Source of the DNA: Cyanobacteria bacterium M_surface_10_m2_119
GTDB taxonomy: Bacteria; Cyanobacteriota; Cyanobacteriia; PCC-6307; Cyanobiaceae
Assembly (NCBI GenBank): GCA_016882525.1
Contig: VGPU01000015.1
Span: 1-48,798, forward strand
DNA length: 48,798 bases
Direction: 5' to 3'
Shown here: one piece after another, positions 21,933 to 32,927 of the stretch
Numbering within the stretch: the first letter of the stretch is position 1
Layout of the letters: each line of letters opens with the position of its first letter
Notes under the pieces: model-generated
What the model was told of the DNA's origin: nothing
Seen by the model: the letters and a program-made list of their open reading frames with translations, nothing else
Databases searched by the model: none
Translations under genes and position numbers: made by a program

Positions 21933-23573
21933 TCAGCGGCTGTAGTGGGCTTTGGCCTCGTAGAGGGCTTCGCTGTCGATCAACGCCAGGCCACGCTCCC
22001 GGGCATAGGTTTCCGTGTTCCGGCGCACCTTGCCGCGCACAAAGAAGGGAATCTTGGCCAGTTCGGCCTCGCCATCGGGGCTCCAGCTGAGCCCCGCTTC
22101 CGCTCCTCCCCGGGAGTCCTTGGCTATGGGGGTGGCAGCGGTCCCGGCCGTTGCAGGGGCCGTGGGTTGAGGAGCGGCCGCCGGCGCCCCGTCTCCCAGG
22201 TGGCTGCGGTGGCCGTCCACGAATTCGAAATCGTGGCGGAACATGCCGATCAGGTGCTCCTCCAGCCCCATCATCAACGGGTGCACCCAGGTGTCGAAGA
22301 TCACGTTGGCCCCCTCGAAGCCCATCTGCGGGGCGTAGCGGGCCGGCACATCCTGCACATGCAGCGGCGTGCTGATCACGGCGCAGGGGATGCCGAGCCG
22401 CTTGGCGCTGTGGCGCTCCATCTGGGTGCCGAGCACCAGCTCCGGGGCCGCCTCGGCGATGGCGGCCTCCACGGCCAGGTAGTCGTCGCTGATCAAAGCC
22501 TCCAGACCCAGCTCCTTGGCGGCGGCGCGCACCTCGCGGGCCTGCTCGCGGCTGTAGCTGCCCAGACCCACCACCGCGAACCCCAGCTCGCGGCTGGCGA
22601 TGCGGGCGGCGGCGATGGCGTGGCTGGCGTCGCCGAACACGAACACCCGCTTGCCGGTGAGGTAGGTGGAGTCCACCGAACGCGAATACCAGGGCAGGCG
22701 CGAGCGCCGCTCGGCCTCGCACACCCCCTCGGCTCCGGCCTGCAATTCGCTGGGGATCTCCATTCCCAGCACGCTGTGCAGCTCCCGCAGGAAGGCCACC
22801 GTGGCGCCGATGCCGATCGGCACCGTGTTCACGGCCGGCATGCCGAACTGGCGCTCCAGCCAGCTGCACACCGTGCCGGAAACCTCGGGATAGAGGTTGA
22901 GGTTGGCATCGGCGCTGGGGATGCGCAGCAGGTCGGCCGGCCGGGCCCCCAGCGGTGCAACCACCGCCACATCGATGCCGTAGCTGGCCAGCAGCTGGCT
23001 GATCTCGCGCACGTCGTCGCGGCAGCGGAAGCCCAGCAGGGAGGGGCCCAGCAGGTTCACCCGCGGCCGGCGGCCTTCAGCGCGCCAGCGGCCGGGGTCG
23101 GGCCTGGGGGTGCCTGGGGGCGGCAGCTGCGCTTTGAGCAGGCCACGCACCAGCTGGTAGAAGGTCTCGGCGGCGCCCCAGTTCTCCTTCTTGGAGTAGG
23201 CCGGCAGCTCCAGGCTCACCATCGGAATGCCGCCCAGGTCCATGCCGGCGGCCAGGGCACCGGGCTGGTCTTGGATGAGCTCGGCGGTGCAGCTCTCACC
23301 CACCAGCAGGGCCTCGGGCTGGAAGCGCTCCACCGCCTCGGCGATCGTGCGCTTCACCAGTTCGGCCGTGTCACCCCCCAGATCGCGGGCTTGAAAGGTG
23401 GTGTAGGTGACGGGCGGACGCCGGTCGCGCCGCTCGATCATCGTGAACAGCAGGTCGGCGTAGGTGTCGCCCTGGGGGGCATGCAGCACGTAGTGCACTC
23501 CCTCCATGGAGGCGGCGATGCGCATGGCGCCCACGTGGGGCGGGCCTTCATAGGTCCAGAGGGTGAGTTCCAT
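21933..23573 (-). CDS. chlB: Light-independent protochlorophyllide reductase subunit B
   Basis: Catalytic DPOR subunit that pairs with ChlN. The 546-residue protein starts [20 protein letters not shown]. Asp36 in [10 protein letters not shown] is the unusual aspartate ligand of the NB [4Fe-4S] cluster in this family. [28 protein letters not shown] and [19 protein letters not shown] are further family blocks. An Ala/Pro/Thr-rich linker near the C-terminus leads to a final PCP-reductase-type module with [19 protein letters not shown] and [13 protein letters not shown] 23573 gives the conserved N-terminus; the frame open to 23810 overlaps chlN. It follows chlN by 49 bases. Confidence 0.97.
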   Translation of the reverse strand: MELTLWTYEGPPHVGAMRIAASMEGVHYVLHAPQGDTYADLLFTMIERRDRRPPVTYTTFQARDLGGDTAELVKRTIAEAVERFQPEALLVGESCTAELIQDQPGALAAGMDLGGIPMVSLELPAYSKKENWGAAETFYQLVRGLLKAQLPPPGTPRPDPGRWRAEGRRPRVNLLGPSLLGFRCRDDVREISQLLASYGIDVAVVAPLGARPADLLRIPSADANLNLYPEVSGTVCSWLERQFGMPAVNTVPIGIGATVAFLRELHSVLGMEIPSELQAGAEGVCEAERRSRLPWYSRSVDSTYLTGKRVFVFGDASHAIAAARIASRELGFAVVGLGSYSREQAREVRAAAKELGLEALISDDYLAVEAAIAEAAPELVLGTQMERHSAKRLGIPCAVISTPLHVQDVPARYAPQMGFEGANVIFDTWVHPLMMGLEEHLIGMFRHDFEFVDGHRSHLGDGAPAAAPQPTAPATAGTAATPIAKDSRGGAEAGLSWSPDGEAELAKIPFFVRGKVRRNTETYARERGLALIDSEALYEAKAHYSR

Positions 23574-23622
23574 CGAGGCAGATGCCAGCGGGGAGTGGGA
23601 AGGAGCGAGACGCGCGAAGCGT

Positions 23623-25169
<1,547 letters not shown>

Positions 25170-27278
25170 GTGACCCATTCCAATGTCTTTGGGGTGATTG
25201 AGTTCGGAGCTGAGCTTTATGAGTTGATGGAAAGTTGTAGTGATCTGATTCAGATCACGAGTGCTGACCGTTGCATCGTTTATGCAAATCCCGCCTGGTG
25301 CCAAGCTCTGGGTACGTCCTTCGCGGCTATCGAGGGTGGTGATCAGCTGGAGCTCATGCATCCGGCTTCACGGGAACGCTGGCTGCAAAGTGTCGAACGG
25401 GTCTCCTCAACGGGTCAGTCGGAAACAGTGTGCTGCCATCTTCTTGCAGCGGAGGCTTCGCCATTGGTGCTGGAGGGCACTCTGGCGTGTTGGAAGCCCA
25501 CGGAGCACGACCATTTTGTGAGGTTGATGCTCCATCCAAAGCGGATGTTCAGGGATCCTGCCGAATCCGGTGACGCTCCCTCCCAGGGCGATCTCGGGCC
25601 TGGCCGCGAGGAGCCCTCGGCCGAGATCCTGCGCAGCCGCCAATTGCTGCAGGAGGCCCAGCGCATTGCCCAGGTCGGCAGTTGGAGTCTTGACCTTCGC
25701 AAGGCTGAGCTGCTCTGGTCGCCTGAGATCTACCGGATTTTCGAGCTGGACCCATCCAGATTTGAGCCCAGTTATGAAACATTCCTGGCGTGCGTTCATC
25801 CCGAAGATCGCCAGAAGGTTGACCGGGCTTACGCCGACTCGCTCATCGATCAGAAACCCTATGAGGTGGTGCACCGCCTGCTGATGCCGGATGGTCGGAT
25901 CAAGGTGATCCGAGAGCGCTGTGAGACGAGCTTCAGTGAGGAGGGGGAGCCACTGCTATCGATCGGTACTGCCTCCGACATCACGCTGCAGACCGAGGCT
26001 CTTGAGCGTCTCGAGCAAGGAGAGCGAAAGCTGCGAAGTTTGGTGGAGCTTGCTCCTCTGGGCATCGTGCTGAGCAATCTCGAAGGTGAATTGCAGGAGT
26101 GCAACTCTGCATTTGCTCGCATGCTGGGTTGTGCTTCTTCGGGGGTGATTGTCGCGAGCTCGAGTTTCAATGCGTTGGCTGCTAAGGCCTTGAGCGATGT
26201 TCTGAGGGGCAACCGCGAGGAGCTATTGAATAATGGTTGCTGCGGTCCAGTCAAGACTTCCATTCGAAGGCCTGATCACGTGCTGATTGATCTGAAAATT
26301 AATTCACTTCTTTTCGAAGTGGGTGATCAAGGCCCTCTGGTTTGGTCGATCGTTGAGGATGTCAGTGAGAGTTTGCGTATTCAGGAGCAGCTCGAACAGG
26401 CCGCCAGCGTGTTCAGCCATTCCCATGAGGGAATCATGATTACGGATGCTTCTGGAAAAATCCTTGACGTGAACCAGGCTTTGTGCCGGATCACTGGCTA
26501 TCGGCGTGAGCAGCTGCTTGGCTCCAACCCCAGGCGGTTGAAGTCTGGAATTCATGATGATGACTTCTACCGTTCCATGTGGCAGGAGTTGCAGGACCAG
26601 GGCACATGGTCTGGCGAGGTGATCAATCGGGGGCGAGATGGCAACTTGCTGCCGGTGCGGGAGACGATCAGCGCGGTGAGGTCTCCCGATGGCCAGACCC
26701 GCCGCTATGTAGCCCTGTTGACTGATATTCGGGAGCTGAAAGAGCAACAGCAGCAGTTGGAGAATCTCGCATTGAGCGATCCGCTCACTGGACTGCCCAA
26801 CCGTGTTCTTCTGCGCGACAGGATGGAGCAGGCCATCCGATTCGTTCAGCGCAATTCAGGCTGCATGGTTGTTGCATTGATTGACCTTGATGGTTTCAAG
26901 CAGGTGAACGACCGCCATGGGCATGCCGCTGGGGATCACCTGTTGCAGGTCCTGACTGAGCGCCTTCTTGTGGTGTTGCGCAGGGGTGAGACCCTTGCCC
27001 GCCTCGGGGGGGATGAATTCGTGCTGCTCGTCCCCAATCTCGACGATCCACCTCAGGTGCTTCCCCTGGTTGAGCGGTTGCTTGCGGCTGTGAACCTGCC
27101 GGTGGAATGGGATGACCGCGCGCTGAGCGTGGGTGGCAGTGTCGGCCTCACGGCGCTGGTTGGCGGATCTGAATCTGCGGACCATCAATCTCTCCTGCTC
27201 CAGGCCGACCAGGCGATGTACAAGGCGAAGCGCACCGGGGGTAACCGCGTGGTCTGGTATCCCGACTTCCCCTCCTGA
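25170..27278 (+). CDS. Multi-PAS diguanylate cyclase
   Basis: A 702-residue soluble signalling protein with about four PAS units and a C-terminal GGDEF domain. PAS-like segments begin near residues 19 (SCSDLIQITSADRCIVYANP), 168 (VGSWSLDLRKAELLWS, PAS_3 type), 292 (LAPLGIVLSNLEGELQECNS) and 410 (HEGIMITDASGKILDVNQA). The cyclase domain has DPLTGLPNRVLLRDRM, DLDGFKQVNDRHGHAAGD and RLGGDEFVLL near 610-620, so c-di-GMP synthesis is expected. No membrane segment is visible. The start is GTG 25170. Codon use and GC are clearly lower than in neighbours through the first two thirds, which suggests transfer or a different history. Confidence 0.88.
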   Translation: MTHSNVFGVIEFGAELYELMESCSDLIQITSADRCIVYANPAWCQALGTSFAAIEGGDQLELMHPASRERWLQSVERVSSTGQSETVCCHLLAAEASPLVLEGTLACWKPTEHDHFVRLMLHPKRMFRDPAESGDAPSQGDLGPGREEPSAEILRSRQLLQEAQRIAQVGSWSLDLRKAELLWSPEIYRIFELDPSRFEPSYETFLACVHPEDRQKVDRAYADSLIDQKPYEVVHRLLMPDGRIKVIRERCETSFSEEGEPLLSIGTASDITLQTEALERLEQGERKLRSLVELAPLGIVLSNLEGELQECNSAFARMLGCASSGVIVASSSFNALAAKALSDVLRGNREELLNNGCCGPVKTSIRRPDHVLIDLKINSLLFEVGDQGPLVWSIVEDVSESLRIQEQLEQAASVFSHSHEGIMITDASGKILDVNQALCRITGYRREQLLGSNPRRLKSGIHDDDFYRSMWQELQDQGTWSGEVINRGRDGNLLPVRETISAVRSPDGQTRRYVALLTDIRELKEQQQQLENLALSDPLTGLPNRVLLRDRMEQAIRFVQRNSGCMVVALIDLDGFKQVNDRHGHAAGDHLLQVLTERLLVVLRRGETLARLGGDEFVLLVPNLDDPPQVLPLVERLLAAVNLPVEWDDRALSVGGSVGLTALVGGSESADHQSLLLQADQAMYKAKRTGGNRVVWYPDFPS

Positions 27279-27299
27279 GCCTTGAGGGGCTGGCGGGAC

Positions 27300-27332
27300 C
27301 CGGAAGCCTTCAGCCCCGGAAGCCTTCAGCCA
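27300..27332. repeat. 16-base tandem duplication at a convergent gene junction
   Basis: CCGGAAGCCTTCAGCC at 27300-27315 recurs from 27316 with one difference at its last base; a further partial copy AAGGAAGCC follows. The stop codon of the minus-strand RTX-like gene (27326-27328) lies in the second copy. Each unit holds the near-palindrome GAAGCCTTC. Confidence 0.8.
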
Positions 27333-28250
27333 AGGAAGCCCCCGATGCCCTGGTCGTTCACCACAAAGGTGCCCAGCTCAAGCCGCTCCCTGCCGCCCTG
27401 CAGCCCGGCCAGCGCATTCATCCCCGAGACCAGCAGAAACGTGTCTGCCGTGGAGATCTTCAGCACCGCTGGATCAGATCCCGGCCCCGGCGCCGTGTTC
27501 TCCACCGTGTAGCGGCCCGGCGGCAGCACCAGGGTGTCGGTGCCTTTGCCGCCCCTCACCGTTCCGATCAGGTCGTCGTTCAAGGACTCCGGCGGTGCCG
27601 TGGCAAATCCCCTGAGCAGATCATCCCCGGGGCCCAGGGCGAGTCGGCCATAGGCCCAGAGGTCCAGTCCGCCTGCAAGGGCATCCACGGCGTCATCCCC
27701 TTTGCCCGTGGTCATGCCGCCTTCGGTGAGCCTCAGGGTTCCCTGGGAGGACAGACGGTCGTTCCCGTTGCCCAGGTCGATGGTGGCGATCCCCGTAAAC
27801 ACGCCTGCCGAACCGATGCGGATCGCGTCCTTGCCGGGGCCGGTGGAGAGGAACCCCCCCGATCAGGGCGAGATGCTCCGCTTCCACCGTGTCCTTGCCC
27901 GAGCCGGTGAGAACGCCGCTGTCTTCGCCGATGAGCAGCTCGCCCTGGCTCACGACAAGGGCATCACTCCCCTTGCCGGTCTCCAGGGAGCCGTTCCAGT
28001 CGTCGACGGCCAGCAGGGTGATCTGCTGCTCCGCCTCGATCCGATCCCGCCCAGGCCCCACGCTGGTGGCGCCGAACAGCTCGATCGTGCGTCGGCCGGT
28101 GATGGTGTCCGCCCCGCCCAGCAGGCGGATCACCCCCCGGCGGCCGTTGATCACCCGCTGCCGGCGAGTGCTGCCCCGCACCAGATCGTCGCCGGGGGTA
28201 CCGAGCAGTTCCTCCTGATTCGGGGCCTTGAGGGTGAAGGTGCGGGCCAT
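27326..28250 (-). pseudogene. RTX-like repeat protein gene with a frameshift at a G7 run
   Basis: On the minus strand an ATG at 28250 begins MARTFTLKAPNQEELLGTPGDD. Acidic Gly/Asp units recur through the product: LGGADTITG, GPGRDRIEA, GKGSDALVV, GSGKDTVEA, GPGKDAIRI, GNGNDRLSS, GKGDDAVDA and GPGDDLLRG, a loose RTX/hemolysin-type calcium-binding pattern. At 27854-27860 a G7 run (coding strand) shifts the frame. Removing one G joins LIGG to FLSTGPGKDAIRIGSAG and continues to the stop at 27326, giving about 307 residues. I therefore treat it as one gene with a one-base insertion, real or a sequencing artefact. There is no signal peptide; RTX proteins are often secreted by type I systems, which are not seen here. 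Confidence 0.72.
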
Positions 28251-28330
28251 GCCGTTCGCCTCGCCGATCGTGGATGTCTGCAGGCCGTGGTGCTGCTGAG
28301 CCAGGGCGTGCAGCGCCACGGCCGCTCCCT

Positions 28331-30412
28331 TCAGTATGGGTCGACATTCGGGGGGGGGCCGCTGTTCCGGAGGTGCACCTGACGCAGATCGACGATGCAG
28401 GTGTCCGGAGCGCCCGTGTGCTCCCAGGGGGCCGGGCAGTCGGCTGGTGCAGCCGGGAGCCCGCACTCCGGCTGCAGGGGCATGAACCGGGGAGAGCCCG
28501 GCTCCAGAACCCAGTGTGAGTTCGTGCCCGCGTGCTCGATCGCCAGTACCAACGAGCCCTCCGGGGGAATGCCCGGGTGGAGGCAGGGATAGAGCCGCTG
28601 CTCCCTCCAGCGCACGGCCATGGGCAGCTCGCGATCCGCAGGCAGGGGCAGCAGCCGTCCCTGCAGCCGCAACCGGCAGGCCTGGCGGAAGCTGGCATTG
28701 GCGGTCACCTCGAAGCGGCGCAGGGAGGCATCCACAAAGCGGCTGGTGTGGCCGCCCTCCCGGGGGGTGTCGCAGATCAGGGGCCAGGGTTCGAGCGCAT
28801 GGCGCAGCTCCAGGGCCGCGCCGCTGGCGGGATCGTGCCACTGCAGCAGCAGGGGGAAGCGCCAGGCCCAGATCTGCCGATAGATCTCCGGCTCCAGGGG
28901 CAGACCAGCGGCCTCCAGGTCGGCCAGCACCTGGCTCAGATCGGCCCAGAGCTGGCTCGGCAGCAGCATCCGCTCATGCAGGGCCGGGCCCCAGTCATGG
29001 AGTCGCTCAGGCCGGTGTTCTGGATCCAGCAGCAGCGCTGCCAGCGATGTCCACAGCAGGGCGATGGCCGCGGTCCAGTCGGCGCGGGGCAGGCTCTCGA
29101 TCGCCCGGAACTCGATCAGCCCCTGACAGCCGCCCGGCACGCCGGGATTCCAGAACTTGTCGAAACTCACCTCGCTGCGGTGGTTGTTGCCGGAGCGATC
29201 GGCGTGCAGGTGGCGCAGGGTCTCGCCGATCAGCTCGCGCTGATCGCCGGGGGGCGCCGCCTTCAGCACCCGGTAGGCCAGCTCCAGATCCGCGAGCGTT
29301 CCCAGGGCTTCATCCGGCCGGGGGGCCTGGGAGGCGGCCCCCACGCCATCGCCGCTGAACAGGTAGGCCAGGCAGGGGTGGTGCTGCCAGTAGCGCAGGA
29401 TCCCCACCAGCCAGGCCGGCCTGGGGAAGAAGGGATTCTGATCGAGGTCGGGGCCTCCCCAGAGCAGGTGGTTGCCGCCACCGGTTCCCCGCTGGATTCC
29501 AGCCGGATCCTGCCGCCAGCTGCGCAGCCCCACCGCGGCGCTCGCATCCTCCAGCAGTGTCAGCCAATCCCGGTAGGCGACCCAGCTGCGGCAGACCGGC
29601 AGGTTGATTTCCAGCACCCCCGGATCGGCGGTCAGGCCCAGCACCTGCCAGCCTGTCTCCGCATCGAGGGGGAGCACGCCGCTGAAGAGGGGCCGGCCGA
29701 GGGGCGTGTCCCGCGCTGGATCGGTGGCGCCGGCCGCGATCGCCTGCAGCAGCTGCTCGATCGCCAGCCGCTCCAGCGGTGGCAGGAACAGCTCCCAGCC
29801 CTCGCCATCGAGCTCCAGGGTGAGCAGCTGGCAGGTTTCCCCCGCCGGATAGTGCTCCAGGGGCAGCCGCAGCCCGGCAGGGCCCTGGGCAGGTCCCAGC
29901 TCGCGCAGGGCAGGCGCCAGGGGCCAGGGCAGGCTGCGCCAGTGGCCCTGCTCCCAGGTGAGGGGCACGGCCCACACTGCCCGTGCCGGGTCGCGGGGAT
30001 CCCGCAGCCGCAGGGTGTGCAGCGCCACCCCCAGGCGCTCTCCCAGCTGCTGCAACCAGGCTTCAGCCTGGCCTGCCCCCAGGGGCCGGGCTCCGGCCTG
30101 CTCCGGCCAGGGGGCGATGGGACGGCCGTCATGGCCGGTGATCAGGCGTAAGGCCCAGCGGGGGTTCACCTCACCGGCGTAGCGCTTGCCACTGCAGTAG
30201 AGCAGGGTGCTCCCGGGCCAGGTGCGCGCCTGGATGGCTGCCGCCAGCTCCCTGGCGAGACCCAGCTTGGTGGGGCCATCGGCCGCCACACTCCACTCCG
30301 CTCCCTCCGGTTCCAGCGGCACCACCGTCGGCTCGCCCCCCAGGGTGAGCGCGATGCCGGCCCGCTTCAGGCGCTGCTCGGCCCGTTGAGCGGCGTGGTC
30401 CATCCAGCCCAT
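28331..30412 (-). CDS. DUF2126-type putative amidoligase protein without its transglutaminase half
   Basis: A 693-residue protein similar to the C-terminal DUF2126 region usually found fused behind a bacterial transglutaminase-like domain. Conserved-looking blocks include LTLGGEPTVVPLEPEGAEW near the start, GGGNHLLWGG, HLHADRSGNNHRSEVSFDKF, GLIEFRAIESLP and the C-terminal SLVLAIEHAGTNSHWVLEPG. DUF2126 has been proposed to be an amidoligase of the glutamine-synthetase-like fold; this is prediction, not assay. ATG 30412 (MGWMDHAAQ) is chosen because the frame runs open to 31615 but that part is antisense to an RCK channel gene. It is divergent from that gene. Confidence 0.75.
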   Translation of the reverse strand: MGWMDHAAQRAEQRLKRAGIALTLGGEPTVVPLEPEGAEWSVAADGPTKLGLARELAAAIQARTWPGSTLLYCSGKRYAGEVNPRWALRLITGHDGRPIAPWPEQAGARPLGAGQAEAWLQQLGERLGVALHTLRLRDPRDPARAVWAVPLTWEQGHWRSLPWPLAPALRELGPAQGPAGLRLPLEHYPAGETCQLLTLELDGEGWELFLPPLERLAIEQLLQAIAAGATDPARDTPLGRPLFSGVLPLDAETGWQVLGLTADPGVLEINLPVCRSWVAYRDWLTLLEDASAAVGLRSWRQDPAGIQRGTGGGNHLLWGGPDLDQNPFFPRPAWLVGILRYWQHHPCLAYLFSGDGVGAASQAPRPDEALGTLADLELAYRVLKAAPPGDQRELIGETLRHLHADRSGNNHRSEVSFDKFWNPGVPGGCQGLIEFRAIESLPRADWTAAIALLWTSLAALLLDPEHRPERLHDWGPALHERMLLPSQLWADLSQVLADLEAAGLPLEPEIYRQIWAWRFPLLLQWHDPASGAALELRHALEPWPLICDTPREGGHTSRFVDASLRRFEVTANASFRQACRLRLQGRLLPLPADRELPMAVRWREQRLYPCLHPGIPPEGSLVLAIEHAGTNSHWVLEPGSPRFMPLQPECGLPAAPADCPAPWEHTGAPDTCIVDLRQVHLRNSGPPPNVDPY

Positions 30413-30502
30413 GGCTTGCGTGGGCGTCACGCCCGCTGCGGATCTGCGGCGCAGCCACTGTGACCAGAGAGCGCTGGAGCCGGCCGCCGGAACGGCTACC
30501 GA

Positions 30503-31678
30503 ATGGCCATCAACAGCCAGGTGGCCGGTCTGTTCTTGGTTCAATGGCTGGTGATGGCCCCCCCCCCTCGCCGGCGCCGCCGCCCTCCGTCGCCACCTTC
30601 CACCCGCATCCGCCGCCCCTGGCGTGCGCCCCTGGCGCTCACGGTGCTGGTGAACGTTGCTGCGGTGGGCTACCGGCTCACCGAGGGCTGGGACTGGGGC
30701 GACTGCTACTGGATGGTGGCGATCACCATCAGCACCATCGGTTTCGGTGAGGTGCAGCCGCTCAGTCCCGCTGGGCGGATCGTCACCGCCCTGCTGATCC
30801 TGGGAGGGTTGGTGGTGGTGCAGATCAGCATCCAGGGGGTGCTGGGGCTCAGTGAGTCGGGCTACTTCCGCCGCCTGAGAGAACGCCGTTTCCGCCGCTG
30901 GCTGTCCACCATGAACGACCACGTGATCCTCTGCGGCTATGGCCGCATCGGCCGGGAGATCGCCGAGCAGGTGAGCCGCGAGGGGGTGCCCCTGCTCGTG
31001 GTGGAGATGGATGAGGACCGCAGGATCGCGGCGGAGGACCAGGGGCTGCCCGTGCTCATGGCCGACGCCACCCTGGATGAGACGCTTCGGGAGGCGGGCA
31101 TCCAGCGCTGCCGTTCCCTGGTGGCCGCCCTCTCCAGCAACGCCGCCAACCTCTATGTCGTGCTCAGTGCCCGGGGGCTGGTGCCTGATTGCCGCCTGAT
31201 CGCCAGGGCCGACAGCGATGAGGCGGAACGCAAGCTGCGGCTCGCGGGTGCCGACGAGGTGGTGAGCCCGTACGTGAGCGGCGGTCGGATCATGGCGGCC
31301 ACGGCCCTGCGGCCCATGGCCGTGACCTTCATGGACCTGATCGCGGGCAGCGACTGCGAAGTGGAGGAGTTCCGGCTGAGTGCCGATCCCGCCAGCCTGG
31401 GGGAGCTCAACGGCCTCACGCTCGGGGAGCTGCAGCTCGGCCGCCGCACCGGTGCCCTGGTGCTGGCGGTGCGCTTCCCGGTCACCTCGGCGGTTCCCCG
31501 CCAGTACCGGGGCTCCACCTACGGCGACCGGGAGGCCGTGCTGGTGGCCAACCCCGGCCGGGATCTGCGGCTGGAGCCTGGACAGCTGCTCGTGGTGATG
31601 GGCAGCAAGCAGCAACTGGCCCAGGTTGAAGAGCTGTTCGGCCCGGCGCTGAACAGTGTCGACGTGGTTGCCGGCTGA
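30503..31678 (+). CDS. RCK-type potassium channel (TrkA-N domain)
   Basis: A 391-residue protein with an Arg/Pro-rich N-terminus, a helix near 43-58, the pore ITISTIGFGEVQP (filter T78-I79-G80-F81-G82), and a second helix near 92-112. The cytoplasmic part is an RCK domain: VILCGYGRIGREIAEQ (NAD motif 145-150), LLVVEMDEDRR, LMADATLDETLREAGI, then a TrkA-C-like end with LEPGQLLVVMGS. The expected role is ligand-gated K+ flux. ATG 30503 is taken; ATG 30554 is an alternative and is followed at once by a C10 run (30558-30567), a place where slippage would change the frame. Confidence 0.88.
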   Translation: MAINSQVAGLFLVQWLVMAPPPRRRRRPPSPPSTRIRRPWRAPLALTVLVNVAAVGYRLTEGWDWGDCYWMVAITISTIGFGEVQPLSPAGRIVTALLILGGLVVVQISIQGVLGLSESGYFRRLRERRFRRWLSTMNDHVILCGYGRIGREIAEQVSREGVPLLVVEMDEDRRIAAEDQGLPVLMADATLDETLREAGIQRCRSLVAALSSNAANLYVVLSARGLVPDCRLIARADSDEAERKLRLAGADEVVSPYVSGGRIMAATALRPMAVTFMDLIAGSDCEVEEFRLSADPASLGELNGLTLGELQLGRRTGALVLAVRFPVTSAVPRQYRGSTYGDREAVLVANPGRDLRLEPGQLLVVMGSKQQLAQVEELFGPALNSVDVVAG

Positions 31679-31704
31679 TCCTCGCCAGTGGCTGCAAGCC
31701 GTGC

Positions 31705-32283
31705 TCAGGCCTCGCGATCCGCGTCGCCTTCCTCAAGGATCTGGCGCTTGAGTTCAATCTGATAGCCCTCGGTCATCGCGTCCAGGGCGTCGCTCTCCTG
31801 TTCATCGACCTGCAGGGCATCGGCGAGGGTCATGTCCGGCACCTGGGTGGCGCCCACAGCAGTGAGGGCCATGCCGAGCGAGGCGCTGTCGCGGTGCCAG
31901 ATGGAGGCGGCCTCCGCCAGCTTGGCCAGGGTGTCCTCATCCACTGGTTCCCCCTGTCGCTGATCCAGGGCGGCCTGGAGACGGCGCTCGTCGAACACCG
32001 CTGCGGCCGCCAGGTGGGCCGCATGCAGGGCTCCGAGGCTGTACAGGGCTTCGGTGCGCAGGGTCGCCAGGCTCTTCCCCAGGGCCCGCTCCCGCACGCC
32101 CTGCCAGGGTTCCGAGGGCATCGTCTCCCGTTCGGCGGCCGGTCCCTGGTCCGGGTCCGCCAGGCCGGGCAGCTTGCGGTTGCCCCCCCCCAGGCCGGGC
32201 TCGCCGGGCTGGGGATCAAGGCGCTCGCCCAGCTGCCGCAGCTGCCGTGCCAGCCATTCCCCCAGGCCCCTGCGCCAGCCCAT
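31705..32283 (-). CDS. Conserved protein of unknown function
   Basis: A 192-residue acidic, helical, soluble protein with no membrane segment. The first 45 residues are basic and Gly/Pro-rich (MGWRRGLGEWLARQLRQLGERL), then a helical body with LYSLGALHAAHLAAAAVFDERRL and an acidic C-terminus ending EEGDADREA. I do not recognise a domain. ATG 32283 is chosen over an upstream GTG-type extension that would overlap the divergent H-NOX leader. It is divergent from H-NOX by 59 bases, so the two promoters probably share control. A C9 run lies inside the gene (32183-32191). Confidence 0.6.
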   Translation of the reverse strand: MGWRRGLGEWLARQLRQLGERLDPQPGEPGLGGGNRKLPGLADPDQGPAAERETMPSEPWQGVRERALGKSLATLRTEALYSLGALHAAHLAAAAVFDERRLQAALDQRQGEPVDEDTLAKLAEAASIWHRDSASLGMALTAVGATQVPDMTLADALQVDEQESDALDAMTEGYQIELKRQILEEGDADREA

Positions 32284-32342
32284 GCCAACGTTCCTGCATC
32301 TCTCTCTACTGTGGACGTTCACGCTGCTGTTGCCTTCGCTTC

Positions 32343-32927
32343 ATGTACGGCCTGGTGAACCAAGCCATTCGCGACATGATCGTCGTGAACCACGGTGAAG
32401 AGACCTGGACCCGGGTGCGGGAACGCGCCGACGTGGAAGTGGAGCAGTTCGAGGGCATGGAGCCCTATCCCGACGACCTCACCCACCGCCTCGTGATGGC
32501 GGCCAGCGTGGAGCTCAACGCCGATCTCCATGCCCAGCTGCGGGCCTTCGGCGAGTTCTGGGTGACCTACACCGCGGCGGAGGGTTACGGCCCCTTGATG
32601 GACATGGCCGGCTCGACTCTGCCGGAGTTCCTGCACAACCTTGACGACCTTCACGCCCGGGTGGGCGTGAACTTTCCCCAGCTCGTGCCCCCGAGTTTTG
32701 ATGCCGAAGACCTGGACGAAGGCAGCATGCACCTCCACTACCACTTCAGTCGGGAGGGGTTGGCACCGATGGTGATCGGTCTGGTGGAGGGGCTTGGTGG
32801 CCGCTTCGAGACGCCGGTGGAGGTGGAACAGCTGGCCTCCCGCAATGAGGGTGCGGACCACGACGTCTTTGCCGTGCGCTATGAGGTTGAGAGGGGGCGG
32901 CCCGACAGCGAGCCTTCCGAGCCATGA
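32343..32927 (+). CDS. hnox: H-NOX heme-based gas sensor
   Basis: A 194-residue stand-alone heme nitric oxide/oxygen-binding protein. The N-terminus MYGLVNQAIRDMIVVNHGEETW is diagnostic, and VTYTAAEGYGPLMDMAG and LPEFLHNLDDLHARVGVNFPQL match the family, with His104 as expected proximal heme ligand. PPSF and LHYHFSREGLAPMVIGLVEGLGGRF follow. The heme-propionate motif YxSxR reads Y133-H-F-S-R137: Tyr and Arg are kept, but Phe replaces the usual Ser, with Ser one place later. Likely ligand is NO (inference). The ATG 32343 is certain from MYGLVN. It overlaps the next gene by 4 bases, so sensor and cyclase are coupled. Confidence 0.95.
   Translation: MYGLVNQAIRDMIVVNHGEETWTRVRERADVEVEQFEGMEPYPDDLTHRLVMAASVELNADLHAQLRAFGEFWVTYTAAEGYGPLMDMAGSTLPEFLHNLDDLHARVGVNFPQLVPPSFDAEDLDEGSMHLHYHFSREGLAPMVIGLVEGLGGRFETPVEVEQLASRNEGADHDVFAVRYEVERGRPDSEPSEP

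Noticed and set aside
30413-31615. N-terminal extension of the DUF2126 frame
   Set aside because: It is antisense to the well-supported RCK channel gene and has shadow-like composition.
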